Counted from the first letter of the stretch, positions 1 through 6,199 are shown. The stretch: DNA of 7,783 nt from an uncultured Victivallaceae bacterium (GCA_934663655.1 CAKUKT010000115.1:1-7783), one strand, 5' to 3'. The notes: a model not told the origin generated them from the sequence alone. Translations and numbers: made by a program.

Positions 1-1298
1 CTTCTGGCGTGATGGCCGATGAGAACGATTTCCGATCCGCGTCCCGGGTTGTTGACGGAGTAGACACGGCGGGCGTCCTCACCCTGGATGGTGAATAGCA
101 GGTTGACGGATTTATCCGGTTTGACTTCATAGACCGGGGAATCGTTGGTGTACTGGCGGTTGGATTCGCCTTGACAGAAAATAACGCGATTGCCGGGCAG
201 AACCGCGACGTCGCAGGTCTCCTGAGTGAGAATAACGGTACAGTCATCAGAGCTGTATTTGCCGTTTTGGTCGCCCCAGAAGATGAAGCTCTTCTGGAGT
301 TTGGGGTTCTTTTCATCGCGGCAGTGGGTGGTTACGACGAGTTCATCGACGCCGTCGTTGTTGAGGTCGCCGACGGCGACGGATACGGCCATTGGCACAT
401 CGAGCTCAAACACCTTGACGATCTGGCGGGTGCCGTTGGAGGAGTAGAACTGAATTTTTTTGCCGGAGGAGAGGGTGAAGCACTTTCTGCCCTGGAAAAT
501 TATGGTCTGGAGAAGTCTGGGGGCTTCGACCTTCTTTTCCATTTCGCTGGTCATGGCCTTGGCTTCCTCGGGATTGAGGATTTCGTTTGCGGGCAGTTCG
601 GGCAACACGGAGAATCGTTCGGCGGAGATGCCGTCGGCGGCGCCCCAGTACACGGTGGTTTTGGTTTCGCCGGTTTTGCGGACGATAAGTTCATCGACGC
701 CGTCGGCATCGAGGTCGATGGCGGCCACCTGATTGGCTTCGATGGGGAGGTCGGTGAAGCGTTGCCATTCGATCCCGAGGGGGGTCTGGTAAAAGACTCG
801 TACGGTTTTGTAGAGCGGCATGGCGAAAGCGAGCGATGGTCTTTCGCAGTAGTTGAATTTGCCGGCGGCGCAGGATTCGGCCCAGGGGGTGGGGATACGG
901 ATATGATATTTCTCGCTGTAAGGTTCCTCGCTGCCGAAGTAGATATCGGTGGAGGCGAACGGCATTGCCATATCGTAATAACCGCAGACGACGATATCAC
1001 AGAATCCCTTGCCGGAGAGGTCGGCGATGCAACCGGCGACGGAACCCTGGCCGGGGAGGGTAGCGGTGCGTTTACCGTCGAGAGAATAAACGTAAGACGG
1101 TGCGGCCTCGTTATGGTTCTGGCAGTTGGCGAAAACGAGATCGAAGTAGCCGTTGTGGTTAAGATCGTACTGATAGATACGTTGAAGAACCCCGGCCCTG
1201 GATACGTAGAGATTGTGTCCGCCGTTGCCGAAAGTTCCGCGCCGGAATGCGTCGAATCCCGAAGTTGTCCAGGTTTTTTTTGCAGCCTGCTTGGCCAT
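1..1298 (-). CDS. FG-GAP/VCBS-like repeat beta-propeller protein (3' end outside window)
   Basis: Translating the minus strand from the ATG at 1298 gives 432 residues without a stop; the C-terminus lies beyond position 1. Four Asp-rich blade motifs are visible: YDLNHNGYFDLVF (44-56), ADLSGKGFCDIVV (92-104), DLDADGVDELIV (195-206) and DLNNDGVDELVV (311-322). Three are followed by blade-closing strands of the form IYFGS, VYWGA and IFWGD. This D-x-(D/N)-x-(D/N)-G-x-x-(D/E) pattern is the calcium-binding loop of FG-GAP/integrin-alpha-like propellers. The N-terminus (MAKQAAKKTWTTSGFDAF) shows no hydrophobic signal peptide, unusual for a family that is mostly exported. No other in-frame ATG, GTG or TTG lies between the start and an upstream stop at 1409-1407. 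An AGGA lies about 10 bases before the ATG, and a good promoter lies further upstream. The substrate or partner cannot be read from sequence. The plus-strand reading of this region is a Gly-rich antisense shadow. Confidence 0.88.
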   Translation of the reverse strand, partial: MAKQAAKKTWTTSGFDAFRRGTFGNGGHNLYVSRAGVLQRIYQYDLNHNGYFDLVFANCQNHNEAAPSYVYSLDGKRTATLPGQGSVAGCIADLSGKGFCDIVVCGYYDMAMPFASTDIYFGSEEPYSEKYHIRIPTPWAESCAAGKFNYCERPSLAFAMPLYKTVRVFYQTPLGIEWQRFTDLPIEANQVAAIDLDADGVDELIVRKTGETKTTVYWGAADGISAERFSVLPELPANEILNPEEAKAMTSEMEKKVEAPRLLQTIIFQGRKCFTLSSGKKIQFYSSNGTRQIVKVFELDVPMAVSVAVGDLNNDGVDELVVTTHCRDEKNPKLQKSFIFWGDQNGKYSSDDCTVILTQETCDVAVLPGNRVIFCQGESNRQYTNDSPVYEVKPDKSVNLLFTIQGEDARRVYSVNNPGRGSEIVLIGHHAR

Positions 1299-1381
1299 TT
1301 TCTGAATATCCTTGGTTTTTACGGCGTCGTGATGAAGCGTCCGTGCTCCACCGAAATAGCGGCGCCGTTGGTTATTGATAT

Positions 1382-1410
1382 AGTATACGGATGGAAGTGT
1401 CGAAAGTCAA
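1382..1410 (-). promoter_or_regulatory. Sigma-70 promoter of the FG-GAP gene
   Basis: On the minus strand TTGACT (1410-1405) is followed after exactly 17 bases by TATACT (1387-1382). Each hexamer matches the consensus at five of six positions or nearly so. Transcription should start near 1375, leaving a leader of about 77 bases before the ATG at 1298. Seen directly in sequence; activity is inferred. Confidence 0.75.
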
Positions 1411-1435
1411 GTTGTTTCAGCTAAAAAAAGCGTAT

Positions 1436-1456
1436 TTATGACGGTGACGGTTGACG
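1436..1456. repeat. Short intergenic repeat, copy 1
   Basis: TTATGACGGTGAC at 1436-1448 recurs exactly at 5704-5716, and the similarity extends to 18 of 21 positions. Both copies are intergenic. A 13-base match is not by itself significant in a window this size, so a dispersed element is only a possibility. The rest of 1411-1518 shows no supported gene. Confidence 0.22.
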
Positions 1457-1518
1457 TGGCGGGGAAGGGTGAGAGCGTTGTGGAGGAGAAAAAAACCGGG
1501 AATTTTGTATAGTGAGGC

Positions 1519-1548
1519 TTGCAATTTTCCGAACCGGGCGTATATTAT
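1519..1548 (+). promoter_or_regulatory. Candidate promoter of tRNA-Ala
   Basis: TTGCAA (1519-1524) is followed by TATATT (1541-1546, 16-base spacing) or TATTAT (1543-1548, 18-base spacing), about 45-55 bases before the tRNA. A 6-bp inverted repeat GCGTAT/ATACGC (1538-1543 with 1551-1556) brackets the -10 element. It could be a small operator or simply chance. Confidence 0.45.
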
Positions 1549-1597
1549 GAATACGCACTGCTGAAAGTTGCTTTGAGTGGTGTAAAAAAAGACAAAT

Positions 1598-1674
1598 GGG
1601 GCTGTAGCTCAGTTGGCTAGAGCGATACGTTCGCATCGTATAGGTCATGGGTTCGACTCCCACCAGCTCCACCA
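1598..1674 (+). tRNA. tRNA-Ala, anticodon CGC, with encoded CCA
   Basis: A complete cloverleaf can be drawn. The 7-bp acceptor stem is GGGGCTG with CAGCTCC (1598-1604 with 1664-1670). The D-stem is GCTC/GAGC. The anticodon stem ATACG/CGTAT encloses loop TTCGCAT, with the anticodon CGC at 1632-1634. There is a 5-base variable loop, a T-arm with loop TTCGACT, discriminator A1671 and an encoded CCA (1672-1674). The third acceptor pair is G·U, the G3:U70 identity element read by alanyl-tRNA synthetase. This agrees with the anticodon, which decodes GCG. One irregularity is an A·C mismatch at the base of the T-stem (A1647 with C1663). The gene stands alone with its own terminator. No repeat of its 3' end was seen elsewhere in the window, so it shows no sign of being an attachment site here. 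Confidence 0.96.
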
Positions 1675-1686
1675 TTTGATATGCTG

Positions 1687-1740
1687 ACGGTATATTGGAC
1701 AGTCTTATTGAGACGGATCAATATACCGTTTTCTTTTCGT
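1687..1740 (+). terminator. Intrinsic terminator of tRNA-Ala
   Basis: ACGGTATATTG (1687-1697) is perfectly complementary to CAATATACCGT (1719-1729), an 11-bp stem. The loop holds an inner GTCT/AGAC helix. The stem is followed by the T-rich stretch TTTTCTTTTCG. It begins 12 bases after the tRNA CCA. The stem is AT-rich for a terminator, but position and T-tract fit. Confidence 0.7.
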
Positions 1741-1770
1741 TTCGTTTCCGCTCAATCCAATCAGCTAAAA

Positions 1771-2033
1771 TTAATCCTCGGTATTGTGACGGGAGTCCAC
1801 GTTATTTCGAAGCAAAAAATCTTCTATCGCTATGGGAGTCTGCTGGCCGAGCTTCTGATGTATCCGGCGTGAATTGCAGTAATCAATATATTTGAAGACA
1901 TTGGCCTCCACGTTTTTTATTTCTAAAAAATAAGAAAGTACCGACAAGAGGAATTCATGGATGATTGCAGACTTTCAAGGAAATTTGCGCTTCCCTGGGG
2001 GCAGATATAGTACGATCCCCACGCTGAATCACC
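1771..2033 (-). pseudogene. Decayed 3' remnant of an IS3-family transposase (orfB/rve domain)
   Basis: A minus-strand reading frame from 1974 to the stop at 1771-1773 has 67 codons and contains EIKNVEANVFKYIDYCNS followed by RRIHQKLGQQTPIAIEDFL. This matches the end of the IS3-family DDE domain, typically 'E(I)..YI..YN..R.H..LG..TP..(F/Y)'. It includes the region that follows the catalytic Glu. Upstream the match continues in another frame: GDSAWGSYYIC (2033 downward) resembles the 'HSDRGSQY.C' block, and NFLESLQSS resembles 'MESFWSSLK'. This implies at least one frameshift, and the 'SMS.KGN..DNA' segment seems lost. No start codon, orfA or terminal repeats are recognisable. The remnant sits between the tRNA terminator and the LysR gene. 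Family assignment rests on motif memory; the degeneracy is seen directly. Confidence 0.55.
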
Positions 2034-2157
2034 AACTATGATATGCCGTCTATGAAAAATGAGAAATTGATCATTCAAAAAGAAGAAAGTCGAAGCATGG
2101 TTTGCCAATTGTGGTCTTGAAAAAAAAGCAGAAAAAATATGTTGATCCCAGATCCCG

Positions 2158-2170
2158 AAGGAGGTGAAAA
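2158..2170 (+). promoter_or_regulatory. Perfect ribosome-binding site fixing a CTG start
   Basis: AAGGAGGTGA (2158-2167) matches all ten bases complementary to the usual 16S rRNA 3' end. The GGAGG core ends 6 bases before CTG 2171. The TGA inside this site (2165-2167) is an in-frame stop for the downstream gene, so no earlier start is possible. A weak promoter-like pair, TTGAAA (2117-2122) and TATGTT (2138-2143), lies upstream with sub-optimal 15-base spacing. Confidence 0.8.
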
Positions 2171-3079
2171 CTGGAAATCCGAGTTCTGCGTTATTTTCTC
2201 GCGGTCGCCAGAGAGGGGACGATTGTCGGTGCGGCGAAGTTTCTGCATGTTACCCAGCCGACGCTGTCACGGCAGCTGCAGGATCTCGAGGAGGAACTCG
2301 GGCAGCAGCTTTTTATTCGCAGCAACCGTTCCATCACTCTGACGCCGGAAGGTCGTTTGCTGCGGAAACGGGCGGAGGAGATACTGGAGATCGTCAACCG
2401 CACCGAAAGCGATTTCAATTCGATGGGGGAGGTGATCGGCGGCAGTGTTCATATCGGGGGAGGCGAGTCCCGGGCAATGCGACTGATCGCCGGACTCATC
2501 CGGGAGCTTCATGACGATTATCCGGAGAACCGCTACAATCTGTACAGCGGCAACGCCGAGGATGTGATGGAACGGCTTGACAAGGGGATTCTGGATTTCG
2601 GCGTTCTGATCCAGCCGGTGGATATCTCCAAATACGATTCCGTTGCCTTGCCAGTTCGTGACGTCTGGGGGGTCATCATGCGCAAGGACAGTCCGCTGGC
2701 GGAAAAAGAGACGGTCACGCTGCGCGATCTGATGAAGCTGCCGTTGATCTGTTCGCGGATCAGCATCCGGCAGAGCGCGGTCCGCAATGCCTGTACCGAA
2801 TGGTTCGGAGCAAGTTTCGATAAACTCGACATCGTCGCCACCTACAATTTGATCTACAACGCGGCGCTGATGGTGGAATCGGGCATCGGCTATGCGCTCG
2901 CTCTTGAAGGTCTGGTCGACGCGGTCGGAAACCATGCCCTCTGTTTCCGGCCGCTGGAACCGGGCGTCGAATCGGGGCTGAATATTGTCTGGAAGAAATA
3001 CCAGGTCTTTTCCCGGGCGGCGGAAATTTTCCGGGAACGGCTTCTGGAACGGTTTGCCGAATCTGATCGGGCACAATAA
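2171..3079 (+). CDS. LysR-type transcriptional regulator with CTG start
   Basis: The gene gives 302 residues, typical of LysR-type regulators. Residues 1-60 form the winged helix-turn-helix: EIRVLRYFLAVAREGTIVGAAKFL, the recognition helix TQPTLSRQLQDLEEELG (28-44), then LFIRSNRSITLTPEG. A linker helix follows (about 61-88). The periplasmic-binding-protein-like effector domain starts near GSVHIGGGES (91-100) and contains the typical 'L..G.LDFGVL' element. The family start residue falls on CTG 2171. An in-frame stop lies immediately upstream, and the nearest in-frame TTG is at residue 63, inside the domain. No divergent partner gene survives, because upstream is insertion-sequence debris. The downstream membrane-protein gene has its own promoter. 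The effector and target are therefore unknown; it may be an orphan, autoregulated or acting elsewhere. Only a weak hairpin (3129-3141) was seen after the stop. Confidence 0.93.
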   Translation: MEIRVLRYFLAVAREGTIVGAAKFLHVTQPTLSRQLQDLEEELGQQLFIRSNRSITLTPEGRLLRKRAEEILEIVNRTESDFNSMGEVIGGSVHIGGGESRAMRLIAGLIRELHDDYPENRYNLYSGNAEDVMERLDKGILDFGVLIQPVDISKYDSVALPVRDVWGVIMRKDSPLAEKETVTLRDLMKLPLICSRISIRQSAVRNACTEWFGASFDKLDIVATYNLIYNAALMVESGIGYALALEGLVDAVGNHALCFRPLEPGVESGLNIVWKKYQVFSRAAEIFRERLLERFAESDRAQ

Positions 3080-3209
3080 ATCCGCGGCGTATTCCCGTGG
3101 TTGCCGGGGTGTTTACCGGGCGGTTCAATCCCGGTGCGGGAGATTTCGTCCTTCTGAACACCTGAAATCCACCTCCGGCAGCCTGGCGCTGCGGCGGTTG
3201 GTCGCGGAT

Positions 3210-3238
3210 TTGCAAAATGGTTTTTGGGATGCTATATT
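3210..3238 (+). promoter_or_regulatory. Promoter of the polytopic membrane protein gene
   Basis: TTGCAA (3210-3215) is followed after 17 bases by TATATT (3233-3238), with the extended -10 TG at 3230-3231 (TGCTATATT). Transcription would begin near 3245. That excludes the ATG at 3217 as a start and supports 3277 (or 3253). Confidence 0.7.
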
Positions 3239-3276
3239 TTAATAGCCATTATATGGCAGCAAAAAAAGGGGGGGCG

Positions 3277-5061
3277 ATGGAGTTTTTTAAAGAGATTTTC
3301 GGGATCTGGAAGCGTAATCTCATTCCGGCAATAATCGGTGTCATTCCTCTGCTGGTCTTTGTGATTCTCAAACTTGTTTTTCCGCTCCACCCGCTCTTTC
3401 TGATGCTCGGGCTGGGAATTGCGGCGTGGACATTCGGGATTTTTTTCCGGCGTGAACCCACTGAACGGCGATCCGCGGCCTGGTACGCCGCGCTTCTGCT
3501 GATGGCAATATTGTCGATTGCCGTCAGCATCGGAGAATCATCAGCGTCGCCCAGCATTCGAGGGGGGATAGTTCTTGCAACCATTGTGATAGTGTTCGTA
3601 TTTTCGCTCTACTTCTGGCTGGCGGGTTGCGCGGGGCGCATGATCGGGCGCAAAACCGGCTTGTCGCTGTTGGCCGGATTGCTGGTGGTTTTATTTGCCG
3701 CTCCGGCGATGAGCGGGGTGTCGGCGACGGTTGCCTTGATGTTGCCGACGTCGGAATGGTGGCTGTATGAGCCGATGTTTGTACCGTATTCATCAGGTTT
3801 TCTGGTGGCGATTCTGCTGCTCGGCTGCTGGCTGGCGATTCTCGCACGGCGCGGCGAACGCAACACGCCCCTGCTGGCGCTGCGTGATTTCATCATCGGT
3901 ACAATCGGTTCGTATGTGATCTTCGCAATTGCCTGCGCAGTGACAATTGTGCGTGCTTACGGAACCCTGGAACTGGTCAAAGAGTCCGGTCGTCAGACCG
4001 TGTTTCTGCAACCAGGGGGAGAGGCCGGCCGGGCAGCAATGGAAAGATTGTTTAAAGCCTCCGACGACTGGCACAATCAATGCCAACGGCGTAAGCCGCC
4101 GATCGAACTGCCGATGGCGTCGATCTACCTCTGGAATGCATCTGATTCCAAAGTCACTGAAGAGATGCGCCGGGCGGCGGCGGTCGAAATCGAGACCCCG
4201 GAGGCAAAGGAATTTCTTGCCGCCGCCGCGGCGTTGGAGCAGTACCAATATTTCTTTCCGGAGAACTATCTGCTGGAGACGGAGCTTCCCATCCTGAAAT
4301 CTTTGCGTTTGGTCGCCAGGCAGATCGGCGGGATTGCGGCGGTTTATCACTGGAAGGGAGAAAAAGAGCGGATTCTGCCGCTGCTCCGACTTCAGCAGAA
4401 CGGTCCGAACCGGACATTGGACTCTGCTCCGAAACTGATGCTGTACAAATTTTACCGAATTGCTCTGGATTCGATGCTTGCCGAAAATCTCGTTCAGCTT
4501 GGTCCGGATGGGCCGCAGTACGCGGAAGAATATCGTCGCTACCTTGACTATTTCCTCAACACCGATTACACCATTCCGGATGAAGTCGAGTGTCAGGCTG
4601 CTTATCTGCAGACGGCACTGACGTGGCCGAAGCAGCTCAATTACATTTTGCGCGATCAGCCGGTGCCGTTTCTGAAGCGGATTTTCGCCATTTCGGTCAC
4701 ATCCGGGCGATTGCGGAAATATCTGGATATTCAGCCTCGGATCGCGGAACTCCGCACTGCCGGAAAAATCGGAGATGTTGAAAGCGCGGACAGATTTACG
4801 AAGCAATTTATGAATAATTTGCAAATAGAGATGCGGACCCGTTCCTGGTTGTCGGCTATGCTGGCGCTGAAACTTTATCGTTCGCTCAACGGCACTTACC
4901 CGGAAACGCTCGAACAGCTGGTGCCGGAACTGCTTCCCGCTGTCCCGATCGATCCGGAGACCGGAGCGCCTTTCATCTATACCCGGACGCCGGAGGGGTT
5001 CGAACTCGTCTTTCTGGAAAAAGTCAGCAGGTTCCACACCGGCAGCAAACCGACCTATTAA
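3277..5061 (+). CDS. Polytopic membrane protein with C-terminal pseudopilin-like tail
   Basis: The ATG at 3277 is chosen because it follows a G-rich AAGGGGGGG site and the predicted transcript start at about 3245. ATG 3253 would add eight residues. The 594-residue product has about seven hydrophobic segments in its first 230 residues (near 15-35, 39-57, 68-86, 97-119, 129-155, 173-190 and 204-226). Arg/Lys-rich loops lie between several of them. A mostly helical soluble region of about 365 residues follows. The last 70 residues contain ALKLYRSLNGTYPETLEQLV, then PELLPAVPIDPETGAPFIYT. This motif resembles the C-terminal part of GspG-type pseudopilins and recurs in uncharacterised proteins of Planctomycetes, Verrucomicrobia and Lentisphaerae. 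I recognise no enzyme signature. It probably sits in the inner membrane; its role is unknown. A type II secretion-like or envelope-assembly role is only a guess. It is transcribed alone. Confidence 0.88.
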   Translation: MEFFKEIFGIWKRNLIPAIIGVIPLLVFVILKLVFPLHPLFLMLGLGIAAWTFGIFFRREPTERRSAAWYAALLLMAILSIAVSIGESSASPSIRGGIVLATIVIVFVFSLYFWLAGCAGRMIGRKTGLSLLAGLLVVLFAAPAMSGVSATVALMLPTSEWWLYEPMFVPYSSGFLVAILLLGCWLAILARRGERNTPLLALRDFIIGTIGSYVIFAIACAVTIVRAYGTLELVKESGRQTVFLQPGGEAGRAAMERLFKASDDWHNQCQRRKPPIELPMASIYLWNASDSKVTEEMRRAAAVEIETPEAKEFLAAAAALEQYQYFFPENYLLETELPILKSLRLVARQIGGIAAVYHWKGEKERILPLLRLQQNGPNRTLDSAPKLMLYKFYRIALDSMLAENLVQLGPDGPQYAEEYRRYLDYFLNTDYTIPDEVECQAAYLQTALTWPKQLNYILRDQPVPFLKRIFAISVTSGRLRKYLDIQPRIAELRTAGKIGDVESADRFTKQFMNNLQIEMRTRSWLSAMLALKLYRSLNGTYPETLEQLVPELLPAVPIDPETGAPFIYTRTPEGFELVFLEKVSRFHTGSKPTY

Positions 5062-5082
5062 GGAGGGTGATTTCTCCGCCTT
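5060..5082 (+). terminator. Weak hairpin at the stop codon of the membrane protein gene
   Basis: AAGGAGGG (5060-5067) pairs with TCCGCCTT (5075-5082) around a 7-base loop, with one A·G mismatch and one G·T pair. The T-tract behind it is poor (CATATTTCC), so termination here is uncertain. Confidence 0.28.
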
Positions 5083-5223
5083 CATATTTCCGGAACTGTA
5101 ATGGTTCAGCTGAATAATTGCGGCGGCGCGATCACCCGGGAGAATAAAGAGATTCAGCGAGGTTTCGCCGGGTTTGTTCCGGTTCGGCGCGGAGGTGTTG
5201 TCGCAGTCGTTTTTCATTCTGCG

Positions 5224-5254
5224 GGGCTCCGGAAACAGGCGTCCCCCGGAGCCC
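5224..5254 (+). other. GC-rich 9-bp hairpin in the leader of the YjbQ gene
   Basis: GGGCTCCGG (5224-5232) is perfectly complementary to CCGGAGCCC (5246-5254) across a 13-base loop. It lies 40 bases before the YjbQ start, and no T-run follows it on either strand. It could end transcription from the membrane protein gene, stabilise or regulate the YjbQ mRNA, or be a dispersed extragenic palindrome. The remaining intergenic bases (5083-5294) show no convincing promoter. Confidence 0.5.
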
Positions 5255-5294
5255 GGCGTGAAGAACCACAATCAAACCACGGAGATATTCATCC

Positions 5295-5696
5295 ATGCCA
5301 CAACTCACTGTCGTTACCCACCGTCGTTGCGAACTGATTGATATCAGCAGCATGGTGGCACCTCTGGTACCGGTACAGCTGAAGTGCGGTATCTGCCACC
5401 TGCACTCTCTCCATACCACCGCGGCGCTGACCGTCAACGAGAATGCCGATCCCGATGTGAAGCACGACCTGCTCGCAAAGCTCGCTGCGCTGGTGCCCCA
5501 TTCCGAGAACTTCTACCAGCATATCGAAGGAAACAGCGATGCGCATCTCAAGGCTTCACTCATGGGATTTTCGCTGACGGTTCCGGTACGGAATGGCGAA
5601 CTGCGACTTGGAACCTGGCAGGGGATTTATCTCTGCGAATTTGACGGACCGCGGTCGCGGACGATCGAAGTCTGTTTTCAGGAAGCATTTGAATGA
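5295..5696 (+). CDS. yjbQ: YjbQ/UPF0047 family protein
   Basis: The 133-residue product is the usual length for this one-domain cytosolic family (Pfam YjbQ, formerly UPF0047). The hallmark blocks are intact: SLHTTAALTVNENADPDV (38-55), HIEGNSDAHLKASLMG (76-91) with the conserved GN.D.H, LGTWQGIYLCEFDGPRSR (105-122), and a C-terminal beta strand. The conserved His and Asp/Glu residues line a probable metal or ligand pocket in solved family structures. Weak thiamine-phosphate-synthase activity has been reported for some members, but the physiological role is unsettled. The ATG at 5295 is preceded by GGAG about ten bases upstream. The gene appears monocistronic. Its last bases overlap a doubtful minus-strand ORF. 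Family assignment is firm; function is open. Confidence 0.95.
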   Translation: MPQLTVVTHRRCELIDISSMVAPLVPVQLKCGICHLHSLHTTAALTVNENADPDVKHDLLAKLAALVPHSENFYQHIEGNSDAHLKASLMGFSLTVPVRNGELRLGTWQGIYLCEFDGPRSRTIEVCFQEAFE

Positions 5697-6073
5697 GCTG
5701 AAGTTATGACGGTGACCATTGCCGGTTCCGCTTCGGTGCGAAGGGAAGCGGGAAGCTTCGGGGAGGGATGAATATGCGCCCGCGCGAAGGTCTGGTTTCT
5801 GCGGCAGGAGAGGCGGGGGAAGCGTGGGGGGCACGGTGCTGTCTGAAAGGTTTGAGCCAACTCCTCACCGGGGTGGGAAAGCCGTTTGAGGTGGACGGCG
5901 TCGGCGATCTGTTCCCAGAGTGTCCGACCGTCCTTCGCCCTCGCGTTCGCCCTGGCCTGATTCAGAACGAGCGAACCCCAGATCTTGTAAAACGGGGCCG
6001 GGGCGCGCATTTTGAGCAGGAGAACCCACAACCGCGCACTGGCGATGGCGGTGTCAATTTTTCCGATGAGCAT
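5678..6073 (-). CDS. Doubtful minus-strand ORF of unknown function
   Basis: From the ATG at 6073 the minus strand encodes 131 residues. The first ~75 (MLIGKIDTAIASARLWVLLL, then KMRAPAPFYKIWG, then RTLWEQIADAVHLKRLSHPG) have balanced composition and GC-rich third positions, as a real protein would here. The C-terminal ~55 are rich in Pro, Arg and Ser and run through a hairpin and the last 19 bases of the convergent YjbQ gene. They look like read-through of intergenic DNA. A GGGGGA lies just before the ATG, but no promoter is visible and a strong terminator lies 50 bases upstream. No domain is recognised. It may be a small gene whose true end was lost, or not a gene. If it is rejected, 5697-6122 contains only the hairpins and repeat described here. 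Confidence 0.3.
   Translation of the reverse strand: MLIGKIDTAIASARLWVLLLKMRAPAPFYKIWGSLVLNQARANARAKDGRTLWEQIADAVHLKRLSHPGEELAQTFQTAPCPPRFPRLSCRRNQTFARAHIHPSPKLPASLRTEAEPAMVTVITSAHSNAS
5704..5724. repeat. Short intergenic repeat, copy 2
   Basis: This is the second copy of the 13-base identical (18 of 21 similar) sequence at 1436-1456. It begins seven bases after the YjbQ stop and leads into the hairpin at 5728-5751. Evidence for a real dispersed repeat is weak. Confidence 0.22.
5728..5751. other. Hairpin downstream of YjbQ
   Basis: CCGCTTC (5728-5734) pairs with GAAGCGG (5745-5751) over a 10-base loop; flanking TT and AA extend it if one G is bulged. No T-run follows on either strand, so it is not a classical intrinsic terminator. 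It may be an extragenic palindrome marking the YjbQ 3' end. Confidence 0.4.
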
Positions 6074-6104
6074 ATTTCCCCCGGAGTTGAGGTTTGGGAG
6101 ACAA

Positions 6105-6121
6105 CGCCCGGAAAACGGGCG
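6105..6121. other. Small hairpin beside the terminator
   Basis: CGCCCG (6105-6110) pairs with CGGGCG (6116-6121) over GAAAA. On the minus strand it directly follows the T-run of the main terminator and could act as a back-up or as a 3'-end stabilising structure. Confidence 0.35.
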
Positions 6122-6122
6122 C

Positions 6123-6162
6123 AAAAAAGCGCACCCGGCAGACTGGAATCTGTCGGGTGTGC
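6123..6162 (-). terminator. Strong intrinsic terminator of the 78-residue gene
   Basis: The arms 6129-6142 and 6149-6162 form a 14-bp stem with two G·T pairs around the 6-base loop CTGGAA. On the minus strand the stem runs straight into TTTTTT (6128-6123). It lies 38 bases after the stop codon at 6200, and its direction supports the minus-strand gene as real. Confidence 0.88.
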
Positions 6163-6199
6163 ACCTGCGGGCTGTTCAGCGCCCGGATTGTTTACTCGT

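Noticed and set aside
171..1424. A 417-codon plus-strand open frame across the FG-GAP gene
   Set aside because: It is antisense to the propeller gene. Its Gly/Val/Asp-rich composition is the mirror of the minus-strand protein, which has recognisable repeats, a promoter and a ribosome-binding site.
1681..1895. Two overlapping small plus-strand open frames after the tRNA
   Set aside because: They cover the tRNA terminator and the antisense of the IS3 remnant, with no ribosome-binding site or recognisable protein.
2139..2342. ATG at 2139 as an alternative start upstream of LysR
   Set aside because: It is in a different frame from the LysR domain, lacks its own Shine-Dalgarno, and its 67-residue product is a frameshifted reading of the helix-turn-helix region.
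2267..3076. A 269-codon minus-strand open frame across the LysR gene
   Set aside because: It is a shadow of the LysR gene, whose helix-turn-helix and effector domain are clearly on the plus strand.
3129..3141. TCCCG/CGGGA hairpin after LysR as a terminator
   Set aside because: Five base pairs with a 3-base loop and no continuous T-run are too weak to call.
3793..5271. A 492-codon minus-strand open frame across the membrane protein gene
   Set aside because: It is rich in Arg, Gln and Pro with no recognisable domain, and antisense to a gene with clear transmembrane pattern, promoter and ribosome-binding site.
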